Shown here: in pieces, positions 25,536-33,249 of the stretch
How positions within the stretch are numbered: the first letter of the stretch is position 1
How the letters are laid out: each line of letters opens with the position of its first letter
Source of the DNA: Treponema sp.
GTDB taxonomy: Bacteria; Spirochaetota; Spirochaetia; Treponematales; Treponemataceae
Length of the DNA stretch: 64,000 bases
NCBI GenBank assembly: GCA_017551545.1
Contig: JAFZLJ010000080.1
Coordinates: forward strand, 62,001-126,000
Reading direction: 5' to 3'
Position numbers and translations under genes: made by a program
The notes under the pieces: generated by a model
Told to the model about the DNA's origin: nothing
The model's input: the letters and a program-made list of their open reading frames with translations, nothing else
The model's database searches: none

Positions 25536-25637
25536 ATTGAACCAATTTCAGGGCGTGCTCCAGAAATGCGAGGAAACGGTTTGAAATTTGTAATCAGCTC
25601 TATTGTAGAGAATATTGTAAGGGGGAATGAATGTTAG
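25536..25637 (+). pseudogene. 3' remnant of an ATPase (histidine-kinase-like) gene
   Basis: Directly after the lipoprotein stop, and in the same frame, 33 codons read IEPISGRAPEMRGNGLKFVI and then SSIVENIVRGNEC to a TAG. RGNGLKFV resembles the G2 box of GHKL ATPases. The TAG overlaps the ATG of the following gene (ATGTTAG), as in a normal coupled gene pair. The body of the gene is absent, so the lipoprotein seems to have replaced it. Short, so the family call is tentative. Confidence 0.45.
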
Positions 25638-25930
25638 TAGACATGTCATCTTTTGGTGAAATGCTTATGTCTCGGCCTGCTGGGCGTGAAGCTTTTTTGG
25701 GAGCTTCTGCATATATCTTTAACGATCTCAAAGAAGATGAAGTTGTTTCCCTTGATTTTGAAAAAGTAAAAGTGCTGGCGCCTTCATGGGCAGATGAATT
25801 TATTACTGGACTTAAATCAAAATATAAAGTAAAAATTGAATATCTTAATACTCAAAATCCTTCTGTTGAAGCATCACTAAAGACAGTTCTTGAACCTGTT
25901 GATGTGACAAAATATCAGAAGGTAGTATAG
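25631..25930 (+). CDS. DUF4325 (STAS-like) protein
   Basis: 99 residues. SRPAGREAFLGA followed by VVSLDFEKVKVLAPSWADEF is the signature of the small STAS-like DUF4325 family (conserved AGR and SWADEF). Such genes usually follow an ATPase gene, and a fragment of one precedes it here, overlapping its start. AAGGGGG lies just before the ATG. Role unknown; probably a regulatory protein that has lost its ATPase partner. Confidence 0.7.
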   Translation: MLVDMSSFGEMLMSRPAGREAFLGASAYIFNDLKEDEVVSLDFEKVKVLAPSWADEFITGLKSKYKVKIEYLNTQNPSVEASLKTVLEPVDVTKYQKVV

Positions 25931-26031
25931 TTCATCTTTTAACATTATTGAATTTCTACTCAAAAAACTATAGAATATTTCCCAAAATATTTGTGTGTCT
26001 GCGAGGAGAGCGGGCGCACTCAGGAGGAATA
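25931..26031. other. gap with short hairpins before the dapA leader element
   Basis: AATATTT-CCCA-AAATATT (25974-25991) is a short AT hairpin. GTGTG (25993-25997) and CGCAC (26015-26019) pair across TCT and GGG; the flanks GTGTCTGCG...GCGGGC resemble the ends of the 39161 hairpin. AGGAGGAATA at 26022-26031 is a ribosome-binding-site-like sequence with no start codon behind it. Confidence 0.4.
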
Positions 26032-26174
26032 AGATAAAAACTGCCGATTGCCGTCAGTTTTTATCTTTACAAGTTTCCTTTCGGAAACTTGAATATATAC
26101 TGCACATTCTCACTTCGTTGCGAATGTGCAAAAAAAGTTATTCCCAAATCTGAAGATTTGCTCATAACTTTTTT
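26032..26174. mobile_element. 143-bp hairpin cluster flanked by 10-bp direct repeats of the dapA ribosome binding site
   Basis: AGGAGGAATA occurs at 26022-26031 and again at 26175-26184, the real dapA site. Between them lie four hairpins in a row: a 12-bp stem AGATAAAAACTG (26032-26066); CAAGTTTCC-TTTC-GGAAACTTG (26070-26091); TGCACATTC/GAATGTGCA (26101-26130); and AAAAAAGTTAT/ATAACTTTTTT enclosing CAAATC-TGAA-GATTTG (26131-26174). The direct repeats look like a target-site duplication made by insertion. No protein is encoded. Alternative: a duplicated leader that acts as attenuator. Confidence 0.55.
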
Positions 26175-26185
26175 AGGAGGAATAT

Positions 26186-27100
26186 ATGAATATTTTTCGT
26201 GGTGCTTTTACAGCGTTAATTACACCGATGAATTCGGATGGATCTGTAGACTTTGAGGGCTTCCGCAAAAATGTCAAACATCAGCTCGAACAGGGCATCG
26301 ATGGTCTTGTTCCTCTTGGAACCACTGCTGAAACTCCGACTTTGGATGAAAGGCCTGGTGAAGAAGAAGACAAGATTATTTCGATTGTTATGGAAGAGGT
26401 TCGTGCTTTCGAAAAATCTACAGGCAAAAAAATCCCAATCATTCTTGGAGCCGGTTCTAACAATACAAAAGATGCTGTTCATTATGTTGAACGTGCTAAG
26501 GCTGCCGGTGCAGATGCTGCTCTTGTTGTTACACCTTACTACAACAAGCCTTCAAAGGAAGGTATCTACCAGCATTTTGCAGCTGTAGCAAAGGTTGGAA
26601 TTCCAATCATTGTTTACAACATTGCCGGTCGTACAGGTTTGAACATTCCAACAGACCTGCTTGCACGCATTGCAGAACTTCCTAACATTGCAGGCGTAAA
26701 AGAGGCAAGTGGCAGCGTTAGTCAGATGATGGATGTAATTGCTCAGATTAAGAACAAGAAACCTGATTTTGCCGTAATGAGTGGAGATGACAGTCTTACA
26801 CTTCCACTTGTTGCTGCAGGTGGAGACGGAATTATTTCTGTTGTTTCAAATCTTGCTCCAAAAATCATGCACGAGCTTGCACAGGCTGCTCTTGAAGGTG
26901 ATTTTGCAAAGGCCCGCGAGATTCATTACAGAATGCTTCCATTCTTCAAGGCTGCTTTTGTTGACGGAAACCCTTCATCAATCAAGTATGCAATGAATGT
27001 TAAGGGAATGCCGGCCGGTGCCTTGAGATTACCACTGGTAGAAGTCAATGATGAGGCTAAAAAGATTATTGAGAAAGCAATAAAGGATTGTGGTTTGTAG
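26186..27100 (+). CDS. dapA: 4-hydroxy-tetrahydrodipicolinate synthase
   Basis: 304 residues. DapA condenses pyruvate with aspartate semialdehyde, the first step specific to lysine/diaminopimelate synthesis. The family signatures are clear: GLVPLGTTAETPTLD (substrate loop), VVTPYYNKPSKEGIYQHF, IIVYNIAGRTGLNI with the catalytic Tyr, and GVKEASGS with the Schiff-base Lys. The ribosome binding site AGGAGGAATA belongs to a duplicated sequence that brackets a hairpin cluster. The substrate is made by Asd, encoded next. Confidence 0.96.
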   Translation: MNIFRGAFTALITPMNSDGSVDFEGFRKNVKHQLEQGIDGLVPLGTTAETPTLDERPGEEEDKIISIVMEEVRAFEKSTGKKIPIILGAGSNNTKDAVHYVERAKAAGADAALVVTPYYNKPSKEGIYQHFAAVAKVGIPIIVYNIAGRTGLNIPTDLLARIAELPNIAGVKEASGSVSQMMDVIAQIKNKKPDFAVMSGDDSLTLPLVAAGGDGIISVVSNLAPKIMHELAQAALEGDFAKAREIHYRMLPFFKAAFVDGNPSSIKYAMNVKGMPAGALRLPLVEVNDEAKKIIEKAIKDCGL

Positions 27101-27275
27101 GGAATAGTAAATAGGGGATAGTAAATAGGGAATAGGGGATAGTAGTTGCCTTACAATATAACGCGGGGGCGTTACGGGGGTATCCCCCGTTAGAGGGGGT
27201 AGTGAGCAACGAAGTGCGAACGAGGGGGAGGCTTCCCCCATACTATACCCTATCCCCTAATCCCTATCCCCTGAT
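27101..27275. mobile_element. MITE-like element between dapA and asd
   Basis: Imperfect terminal inverted repeats of 32 bp (27113-27144 starting AGGGGATAGTAAATAGG, and 27241-27272; about 27 of 32 match by eye) enclose a GC-rich centre. The centre has hairpins CGGGGG-TAT-CCCCCG and GGGGG-AGGCTT-CCCCC. The left end is itself made of GGGATAGTAAATAGG-like tandem units. Base composition is very unlike the flanking genes. No meaningful protein is encoded. Confidence 0.6.
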
Positions 27276-27290
27276 ATAAGGAGAAATATT

Positions 27291-28388
27291 ATGAGTGAAA
27301 AAATACACGTAGGTGTCCTTGGTGCAACGGGCATGGTAGGACAGCGCTATATTAAATTATTGGAAGATCATCCCTGGTTTGAAGTAACTTATGTTGCTGC
27401 AAGTCCTCGTTCTGCAGGTAAGCCTTATTGCGAAGCTGTAAAGAACCGCTGGCTTATTGGAGCAGAAATCCCGGCCGGTGTTGCAAATCTCATCGTAGAA
27501 GATGCAAACGACGAAAAAAAGGCTCTTGGAAAGTGCCAGTTTGTATTCTCTGCCTTGGAAATGGGCAAGGATGAAATTAAGGCACTCGAAGCAGCTTATG
27601 CCGCAGAAGGTATTCCTGTAGTTTCTAACGCTTCTGCTAATCGCTGGACAGAAGATGTTCCTATGCTTGTTCCGGAAATTAACTACAGTCACCTTGATGT
27701 AATTGCAGAACAGAAAAAGCATCACGGTTGGGACAAGGGCTTTATTGCCGTAAAACCTAACTGTTCTCTTCAGACATATATGATGCCGCTCCATGCTCTT
27801 ATTCAGGCCGGATATCCTGTAAAGCGTATGATTGTTACAACACTTCAGGCAACTTCCGGCGCCGGATATCCTGGTGTTGCTTCTTTTGATATGATTGATA
27901 ATATCGTTCCATTTATTGGCGGCGAAGAAGAAAAAACAGAAAAAGAATGCCTCAAGATTCTTGGTAAGGTTGTAGACGGAAAGATTGAAAATGCGGCTGG
28001 TCCTCTTGTTTCTTCTACTTGTACACGAGTCCCTGTAGTAGACGGACATACAGCATGTGTTTCTCTTGAGTTTGATTTGCCTGATGACAAAAAACCAAGC
28101 CTCGAAGAAATTGAGCGCGTATGGACAAGCTATAAATCAGTTCCTCAGGAGCTCAAGCTTCCAAGTGCACCGGAACATCCAATCGTTGTTCGCCACGAGG
28201 AAAATCGTCCACAGCCACGCCGTGACCGCGAAACAGAAAAGGGAATGGCCTGCGTAATCGGACGCCTCCGCCCATGTAACGTATTCGACGTAAAGTTTGT
28301 TGCTTTGAGCCACAATACAAAACGCGGTGCAGCCTTGGGTGGTATTCTTAATGCTGAACTTTTGAAGGCAAAAGGATTTTTTGATTAA
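27291..28388 (+). CDS. asd: aspartate-semialdehyde dehydrogenase
   Basis: 365 residues. Asd reduces aspartyl phosphate to the semialdehyde used by DapA and by threonine/methionine synthesis. The NADP-binding start is GVLGATGMVGQRYIKLL. The active-site Cys is in VKPNCSLQTYMMPLHAL, and the catalytic His region is VDGHTACVSLEF, all in the archaeal/fungal-type subfamily pattern. ATAAGGAGAAA precedes the ATG. Functionally paired with dapA although a mobile-looking element lies between them. Confidence 0.95.
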   Translation: MSEKIHVGVLGATGMVGQRYIKLLEDHPWFEVTYVAASPRSAGKPYCEAVKNRWLIGAEIPAGVANLIVEDANDEKKALGKCQFVFSALEMGKDEIKALEAAYAAEGIPVVSNASANRWTEDVPMLVPEINYSHLDVIAEQKKHHGWDKGFIAVKPNCSLQTYMMPLHALIQAGYPVKRMIVTTLQATSGAGYPGVASFDMIDNIVPFIGGEEEKTEKECLKILGKVVDGKIENAAGPLVSSTCTRVPVVDGHTACVSLEFDLPDDKKPSLEEIERVWTSYKSVPQELKLPSAPEHPIVVRHEENRPQPRRDRETEKGMACVIGRLRPCNVFDVKFVALSHNTKRGAALGGILNAELLKAKGFFD

Positions 28389-28529
28389 TGGATTGCCACG
28401 TCGCTGTGCTCCTGTCGCAGAGCTTACCAAGTTTGCATTGCAAACTTGCGCAATGACGTGGGCATTGTGTTGCCCTTCGACAGGCTCAGGGACCCCATCG
28501 TCATTGCGAGCCGAAGGCGAAGCAATCCA
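28389..28529. repeat. mosaic of F3, F4 and F1 repeats behind asd
   Basis: An F3 arm begins at 28389 (TGGATTGCCACGTCGCTG). It is interrupted by an F4 hairpin at 28422-28450 (GCTTACCAAGTTTGC...GCAAACTTGCG) and resumes with CAATGACG (28451-28458). An F1 copy follows at 28473-28495, then a second, inverted F3 arm at 28499-28529 (CGTCATTGCGAGCCGAAGGC...). Confidence 0.8.
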
Positions 28530-28557
28530 TAACTAACATACTAGTATATATTTTTAT

Positions 28558-28593
28558 AAAACTATGGTATCATAAGATATCATAGTTTTTTTT
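28558..28593 (+). terminator. intrinsic terminator
   Basis: AAAACTATGGTATC (28558-28571), loop ATAA, GATATCATAGTTTT (28576-28589), then more T. The 14-bp stem has one G-T pair, followed by a T tract: a typical Rho-independent terminator for the dapA-asd transcript. Confidence 0.75.
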
Positions 28594-28599
28594 ATTTTG

Positions 28600-28699
28600 A
28601 GATTCCCGGGTCAAGCCCGGGAATGAGTCGCACGCAAGCGTGCTTACCGAGTTTTGCTTTGCAAAACTCGCGTCATTGTCGGGCTTGACCCGACAATCT
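28600..28699. repeat. F2 repeat pair with nested F4 hairpin upstream of GH115
   Basis: F2 arms at 28600-28626 and 28672-28699 flank GTCGCACGCAAGCGTGC and an F4 hairpin at 28642-28671 (GCTTACCGAGTTTTGC...GCAAAACTCGC). The second arm ends 16 bp before the start codon of the GH115 gene, so it lies in the leader of that mRNA. Confidence 0.8.
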
Positions 28700-28714
28700 C
28701 TTAGGAGTTCCAAT

Positions 28715-31552
28715 ATGAATATAACAAAATCCCTTGTTTTCATGTGTGATAAAAACGAATTGTCTGGCGTAAAAAAGATTGCCGGCAAGGTTCGCAACGA
28801 TTTTAAACTTGTTTTTGGTTATGAACCACAACTTGTCGAAGTTGATTCCGGTAAGCCTATAGAAACTAATGACTCCTGCGTGATTTTTGGAACTGCCTCT
28901 ACTTCTTCTTATTTTGCAGATCTTCTTGGCGCACACAATATTGGTAAGCGCGAAGTTTATGCCTTCATTGTACGCAACAATCAGATTATCATTGCCGGCA
29001 GCGACAAGCGCGGAACAATTTACGGACTTTTCCATTTATCTGAGCTGATTGGAGTTTCGCCTCTTGTAAACTGGTGCAATATTTTACCTGCAAAGAAAAA
29101 GACATTTGAACTTGAAGAAGGAATTTTTGTTTCGCGTGAGCCTTCTGTTCGTTTCCGCGGATTTTTTATTAATGATGAATGGCCGGCCTTTGGTAACTGG
29201 GCAAACAAAAACTTTGGTGGCGTAAATGCAAAAATGTACGAAAACGTTTTTGAACTTTTGCTTCGTCTTAAAGGAAATTATCTTTGGCCTGCAATGTGGG
29301 CAAGCCGATTCAGTGACGACGGTCCGGACCTTGCAAACGCAGAACTTGCAGATGAACTTGGTGTTGTAATGGGTGCAAGTCATCATGAACCTTGCTGCAG
29401 AGCGGGGGAGGAATACCGCTACCTCAGAGGCCCTGATTCAGTTTACGGTGACGCCTGGAATTTCCGCAGCAACGAGGCTGGTATTACAAAGTTCTGGGAA
29501 GACGGACTTAAGCGAAACGGTAAATTTGAAAATGTAATTACTGTAGGTATGCGCGGTGAAGCAGACACTGCAATCATGAAAAACGCAACTCTCGCAGATA
29601 ATATCAATCTTCTTCGTGATGTACTTAAAACACAGAATCGTCTTATCCGCGAAAATGTGAACGCTGACGTTATGCAGGTGCCAAGAATGCTTGCCCTTTA
29701 CAAAGAAGTTGAACCATATTTCTACGGCGACAAGCACACAAAAGGCTTGATGGGTGACCCTGAACTTGAAGGTGTAACACTCATGCTCTGTGATGACAAT
29801 CACGGAAACCTGCGTACAGTTCCTACAGAAAAAATGCGCGCTCATAAAGGCGGCTACGGAATGTACTATCATTTTGATTATCACGGCTGGCCTTACAGCT
29901 ACGAATGGCTAAATACAAATTATCTTCCAAAGGTAAAGGAACAGATGACTGCCGCTTACGATTTTGGAATCCGCGATTTGTGGATTGTAAATGTGGGCGA
30001 CATTATGACAAACGAATTTCCGCTTTCTTACTTTTTGAATCTTGCTTACGACTACGAAAAATATTCTGCTGTTGAATATACAACTCAAGGATATACAGCA
30101 GAGTGGGTAGAGCAGCAGTTCCCGGAATTAAGCCACAAGCAGAAGGCAACAATAAATAACATAATGAACACATATACCAAGCTTGCAAATATGCGCAGAA
30201 CTGAATGCATCTGGCCGGACACTTTTGCTCCTGTAAGTTTTGGCGAAAGTGAAAAGATTCTTGCTCTTGCAGATAACGTTATAAAAGAATGCGAAAGCCT
30301 CAAAACTGAACTTACTAAAAAAGATTACCCGGGATTTTTTGCACAGGTATATTTCCCTGCCTGCGGAACTATGAATATCTTAAAAATGCAGCTGCTTGCC
30401 GGACGTAACCGCTGGTATGCCGCACATAATCTTTATGCCGCGAATGTTTACGGTGAACAGGTACAGGCCTGCCTTGATTTTGACAAAAAACTTGTAGACG
30501 AATGCGACAAGGTAGACGGCGGCCGCTGGTATGCAATGGGCTGGTCTGAGCATTTTGGATTTGTTCACTGGAACGAAGAAGAAAACAAATACCCTGTAAT
30601 TGCAAAGCCTGTTGAACCTCGTAAGGGTCGTTTATGTGCCTGGGTAGAAGGTGTAGATTTAGTAACAACAGGCGGCGACTGGACACGCATTCCTTTGCGC
30701 TGCGACAGTTTTAAAAATCCGGAAACTGTTACCGCAAAAGTTTTTGTTGCAGGTGCAAATAAAAAAATGCTCCCGTATGAAGTAAATATTGACGGAGAAA
30801 ACGACTGGCTGAGCTTTACAATTAAAAAGGATAAAACTCTGCTTGTTGATACAATCATCTTGTCTGTAGACCGTTCAAAGCTTCTCATGGCAAAAGACCA
30901 GAAAGCAGTCCTCAAAATTACAGGCGACGGCGGTCATGGCTGCAGAATACGCATTGATATTCTGATTGATGCAGAAGTTCCAAATCTTAATTACGATAAG
31001 GGAACATTTATCCAGACTTCAAATTACATTTCTATGGAAGCTGCACACTTTGCAAAAAAGCAGGCCGGCAGTTGGAACTGTCAGACTACACAGTTTGAAG
31101 AACTTCCTGGCTACGGAAAAACTCTTTCTGCAGTAAAAGCTTTCCCTGTAATTGCAGAATATCCAAAGGGAAAGAACGCTCCTTATGTTGAATACAAATT
31201 TGTAGCAGCAGCAGAAGGCGTAAAGCAGTTTGATTTCTTCTTGAATCCTTCGAACCCGGCATACAAAGACAACAAGCTTGCCTTTATTGCAGAAGTAAAC
31301 GGTGACAAAATCAAAAAGGATGTTGTAGATGAAAAGACATTTGCAGTAGGCGACAACCAGTTCCCATGGGGCACAGACATTACAAACAATATCCGCATAA
31401 GCACAGTCTACGCCGATTGCAGGGAAGGGCTGAATATCTTAAGGTTCTATCCTGTTACACCGAATATCGTTCTGGAAAAGATTGTTGTGCACAACGCAAA
31501 TGAACCGTTCCCACAGTCATATCTTGGTGCACCGGAGTCTTACCGCGTCTAG
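28715..31552 (+). CDS. glycoside hydrolase family 115, xylan alpha-1,2-glucuronidase
   Basis: 945 residues from the ATG at 28715 with TTAGGAG nine bases upstream; a longer frame begins in the repeat and is rejected. GH115 enzymes release (4-O-methyl)glucuronic acid from xylan. Matching stretches are VRFRGFFINDEWPAFGNW, ELLLRLKGNYLWPAMWA, VVMGASHHEPCCRAGEEY and VGMRGEADTAIM. No signal peptide is seen, so it probably acts in the cytoplasm on imported oligosaccharides. It stands alone, without other carbohydrate genes. The stop is followed at once by an F3 repeat. Confidence 0.88.
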   Translation: MNITKSLVFMCDKNELSGVKKIAGKVRNDFKLVFGYEPQLVEVDSGKPIETNDSCVIFGTASTSSYFADLLGAHNIGKREVYAFIVRNNQIIIAGSDKRGTIYGLFHLSELIGVSPLVNWCNILPAKKKTFELEEGIFVSREPSVRFRGFFINDEWPAFGNWANKNFGGVNAKMYENVFELLLRLKGNYLWPAMWASRFSDDGPDLANAELADELGVVMGASHHEPCCRAGEEYRYLRGPDSVYGDAWNFRSNEAGITKFWEDGLKRNGKFENVITVGMRGEADTAIMKNATLADNINLLRDVLKTQNRLIRENVNADVMQVPRMLALYKEVEPYFYGDKHTKGLMGDPELEGVTLMLCDDNHGNLRTVPTEKMRAHKGGYGMYYHFDYHGWPYSYEWLNTNYLPKVKEQMTAAYDFGIRDLWIVNVGDIMTNEFPLSYFLNLAYDYEKYSAVEYTTQGYTAEWVEQQFPELSHKQKATINNIMNTYTKLANMRRTECIWPDTFAPVSFGESEKILALADNVIKECESLKTELTKKDYPGFFAQVYFPACGTMNILKMQLLAGRNRWYAAHNLYAANVYGEQVQACLDFDKKLVDECDKVDGGRWYAMGWSEHFGFVHWNEEENKYPVIAKPVEPRKGRLCAWVEGVDLVTTGGDWTRIPLRCDSFKNPETVTAKVFVAGANKKMLPYEVNIDGENDWLSFTIKKDKTLLVDTIILSVDRSKLLMAKDQKAVLKITGDGGHGCRIRIDILIDAEVPNLNYDKGTFIQTSNYISMEAAHFAKKQAGSWNCQTTQFEELPGYGKTLSAVKAFPVIAEYPKGKNAPYVEYKFVAAAEGVKQFDFFLNPSNPAYKDNKLAFIAEVNGDKIKKDVVDEKTFAVGDNQFPWGTDITNNIRISTVYADCREGLNILRFYPVTPNIVLEKIVVHNANEPFPQSYLGAPESYRV

Positions 31553-31582
31553 TCATTGCCACGCTTCGCTCCTCGCAATGAC
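31552..31582. repeat. F3 repeat in a convergent gap
   Basis: GTCATTGCCACGCTTCGCTC then CTCGCAATGAC: an inverted-repeat hairpin (GTCATTGC/GCAATGAC) that begins at the last base of the GH115 stop codon and almost fills the gap to the convergent methyltransferase gene. Confidence 0.85.
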
Positions 31583-31585
31583 GTG

Positions 31586-32347
31586 CTACCTTTTCGCTAT
31601 TATAATCATCGTCCTTAAATTCTCATCATACGGCGACAAATCAAAGTCTCCGTAGGCCTTTGTGCTTGAAAAACCACATTCCACAAGCCGCTTGCACAGA
31701 TCACTTGCAGAATACAACCGCTGTACAAATTCGTGTTCTATTTTTTTTCCGTTGTCATCGGTGAGCACCCACTTTGAACGCAGGCCTTCCCACGCGCCCA
31801 CAACTCCAAACTCTGTATGAACATGCCAGCCTGCACGGTCAAAATCTTCACCAGGTGTCCAGTACATTACGGCACTTTCGCGGCTTGTACATTCCAGAAT
31901 AAAAGTTCCACCCTCGCGCAAAGCTCCTGCAATACTTTTTAAAATCATCATATCTTCTTCAATTGTATCGCAGTAACCGAACGAAGTATAAAGGTTTACG
32001 GCACAATCAAACTTTTTGTCTGAAGTAAAGGTACGCAAATCTGCATTAATCAATGTGAGAGGAACGCCTTCGTCAGCAGCACTTTCTTTTGCGGCATCAA
32101 GTTCTGCCTGAATAATATCAACGCCGGTAACATCAAGGCCAAGAAGGGCAAGCTCAACACTTATGCGTCCAAGTCCGCACCCTGCATCAAGCACAGAATT
32201 CCCCTGCTGCAAGCCTGCAAGCTTTTGCACGTATTCTGCAACATCGGGAGCTTCTGCCCAGCGTGCGTCATCAAACATTATGGGAGCAAAGGTTATCCAG
32301 AAATCTTCTTTTTCAAACCATTCGGTTCCGCTTTTTTTGTTATCCAT
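31586..32347 (-). CDS. class I SAM-dependent methyltransferase
   Basis: 253 residues. SAM-binding motif I is SVLDAGCGLGRISVELALLG, motif II VTGVDI, and the later motifs are INADLRTF and ALREGGTFILECTSRE. The fold is clear but the substrate is not. It begins two bases after the stop of the TPR lipoprotein gene and so is probably the last gene of the mla operon; a role in lipid or envelope modification is only an inference from context. Confidence 0.8.
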   Translation of the reverse strand: MDNKKSGTEWFEKEDFWITFAPIMFDDARWAEAPDVAEYVQKLAGLQQGNSVLDAGCGLGRISVELALLGLDVTGVDIIQAELDAAKESAADEGVPLTLINADLRTFTSDKKFDCAVNLYTSFGYCDTIEEDMMILKSIAGALREGGTFILECTSRESAVMYWTPGEDFDRAGWHVHTEFGVVGAWEGLRSKWVLTDDNGKKIEHEFVQRLYSASDLCKRLVECGFSSTKAYGDFDLSPYDENLRTMIIIAKR

Positions 32348-32349
32348 AA

Positions 32350-33249
32350 TTACTGAATTTCTTCTGCGACTTCACGGCTGCGTTTTGCAAGCTCGTCTGC
32401 ATTTACAGATGTAAAAATTTCTGCTGAATGTATAAAGGCTTCGCGGGCACGTTCTTTTTCATTTGCAGAAGGATTTCCCTTTATTAAAATTAATCCTACT
32501 GCATAATAATCAGTTCCAAGTCCGAGCGAATTTTCGGCAGCACGGTCATAGAAAATTGCCTGTTCCATTGCCTGTAAAGCACCATCTTTGTTTCCGTTTA
32601 ATGAACGGGCCTGGGCTGCTTTATACCAGCAGATTCCTATTTCAGAAAGATAGCGGCTGTCTGTAAAGGCTTTTGCGGCGGCAGTATATGCTTTGTCGGC
32701 TCCGGCATAATCCTGTTTAAGCTTATAAACATCACCTTCTACCTGAAGCACCTGAGCTGAATAATAATCATCGCTCTTTAATTCTTTTTTGATATTTTCA
32801 AGATTTCCGTTAAAGCTTCCTTTTGCAATGCTTACACGAGCCTGACTCAAATCAACTATTGCCTGCTGCTTTTTTGGGTCGGCACAGTTCTTTACAAATT
32901 TCTTTGCAAAATCTACATATTGCTGAGCTTCGTCAACTTCAGGCGGATTAAGTGAAAGTTTTAAACTGCATCGTGCAAGTGCAGCGGCAGTGAGTAAATC
33001 ATAATTATCAATAGACATTGCCTGACTTTCTGCAGCACTTAAAAAGAAGCTTGCTTTATCGTAGTCTCCGCTTAAGATACAGGCATTTGCAGATTCAATC
33101 ATTTCTGTTGCACTTGAATAAATTGTAGAAACCTGCATTGAGCGTTTTGGGGCAGAGGAACAGGAAATGAAAAGGGCGAGGACAACTATAAGTATAGATT
33201 GTCGGGCACCCTTCGACAGGCTCAGGGACCGCAGTATTTGTGTTTTCAT
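32350..33249 (-). CDS. TPR-like lipoprotein of the mla operon
   Basis: 299 residues. The signal peptide core ILIVVLALFISC ends in lipobox FISC. Between the start MKTQIL and the core, the composite F2/F1 repeat encodes RSLSLSKGARQS, including part of the positively charged n-region. The mature protein is helical with repeated Tyr/Ala-rich pairs (YDKASFFLSAAESQA, DYAGADKAYTAAAKAF, NKDGALQAMEQAIFYD) like TPR units. Start overlaps the mlaD stop (TAATG), so it is translated with the lipid transporter; perhaps an MlaC-like or assembly partner. Confidence 0.72.
   Translation of the reverse strand: MKTQILRSLSLSKGARQSILIVVLALFISCSSAPKRSMQVSTIYSSATEMIESANACILSGDYDKASFFLSAAESQAMSIDNYDLLTAAALARCSLKLSLNPPEVDEAQQYVDFAKKFVKNCADPKKQQAIVDLSQARVSIAKGSFNGNLENIKKELKSDDYYSAQVLQVEGDVYKLKQDYAGADKAYTAAAKAFTDSRYLSEIGICWYKAAQARSLNGNKDGALQAMEQAIFYDRAAENSLGLGTDYYAVGLILIKGNPSANEKERAREAFIHSAEIFTSVNADELAKRSREVAEEIQ
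33196..33233 (-). repeat. composite F2/F1 repeat in a signal peptide
   Basis: Plus strand AGATTGTCGGGCACCCTTCG continuing ACAGGCTCAGGGACCGCA. It has the same F2/F1 junction as at 12744-12780. Read on the minus strand it encodes the n-region of the TPR lipoprotein. Confidence 0.85.

Noticed and set aside
25931-26185. Lysine riboswitch upstream of dapA
   Set aside because: The conserved lysine-riboswitch core segments were not found; the region is a row of independent hairpins flanked by a duplicated ribosome binding site.
27029-27241. 70-residue protein across the end of dapA and the MITE-like element
   Set aside because: It is a translation of the inverted-repeat element and of antisense dapA; no ribosome binding site and no domain.
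28640-28714. N-terminal extension of GH115 through the F2 repeat
   Set aside because: A strong ribosome binding site and ATG lie at 28701-28717, and the extra residues are translated repeat.
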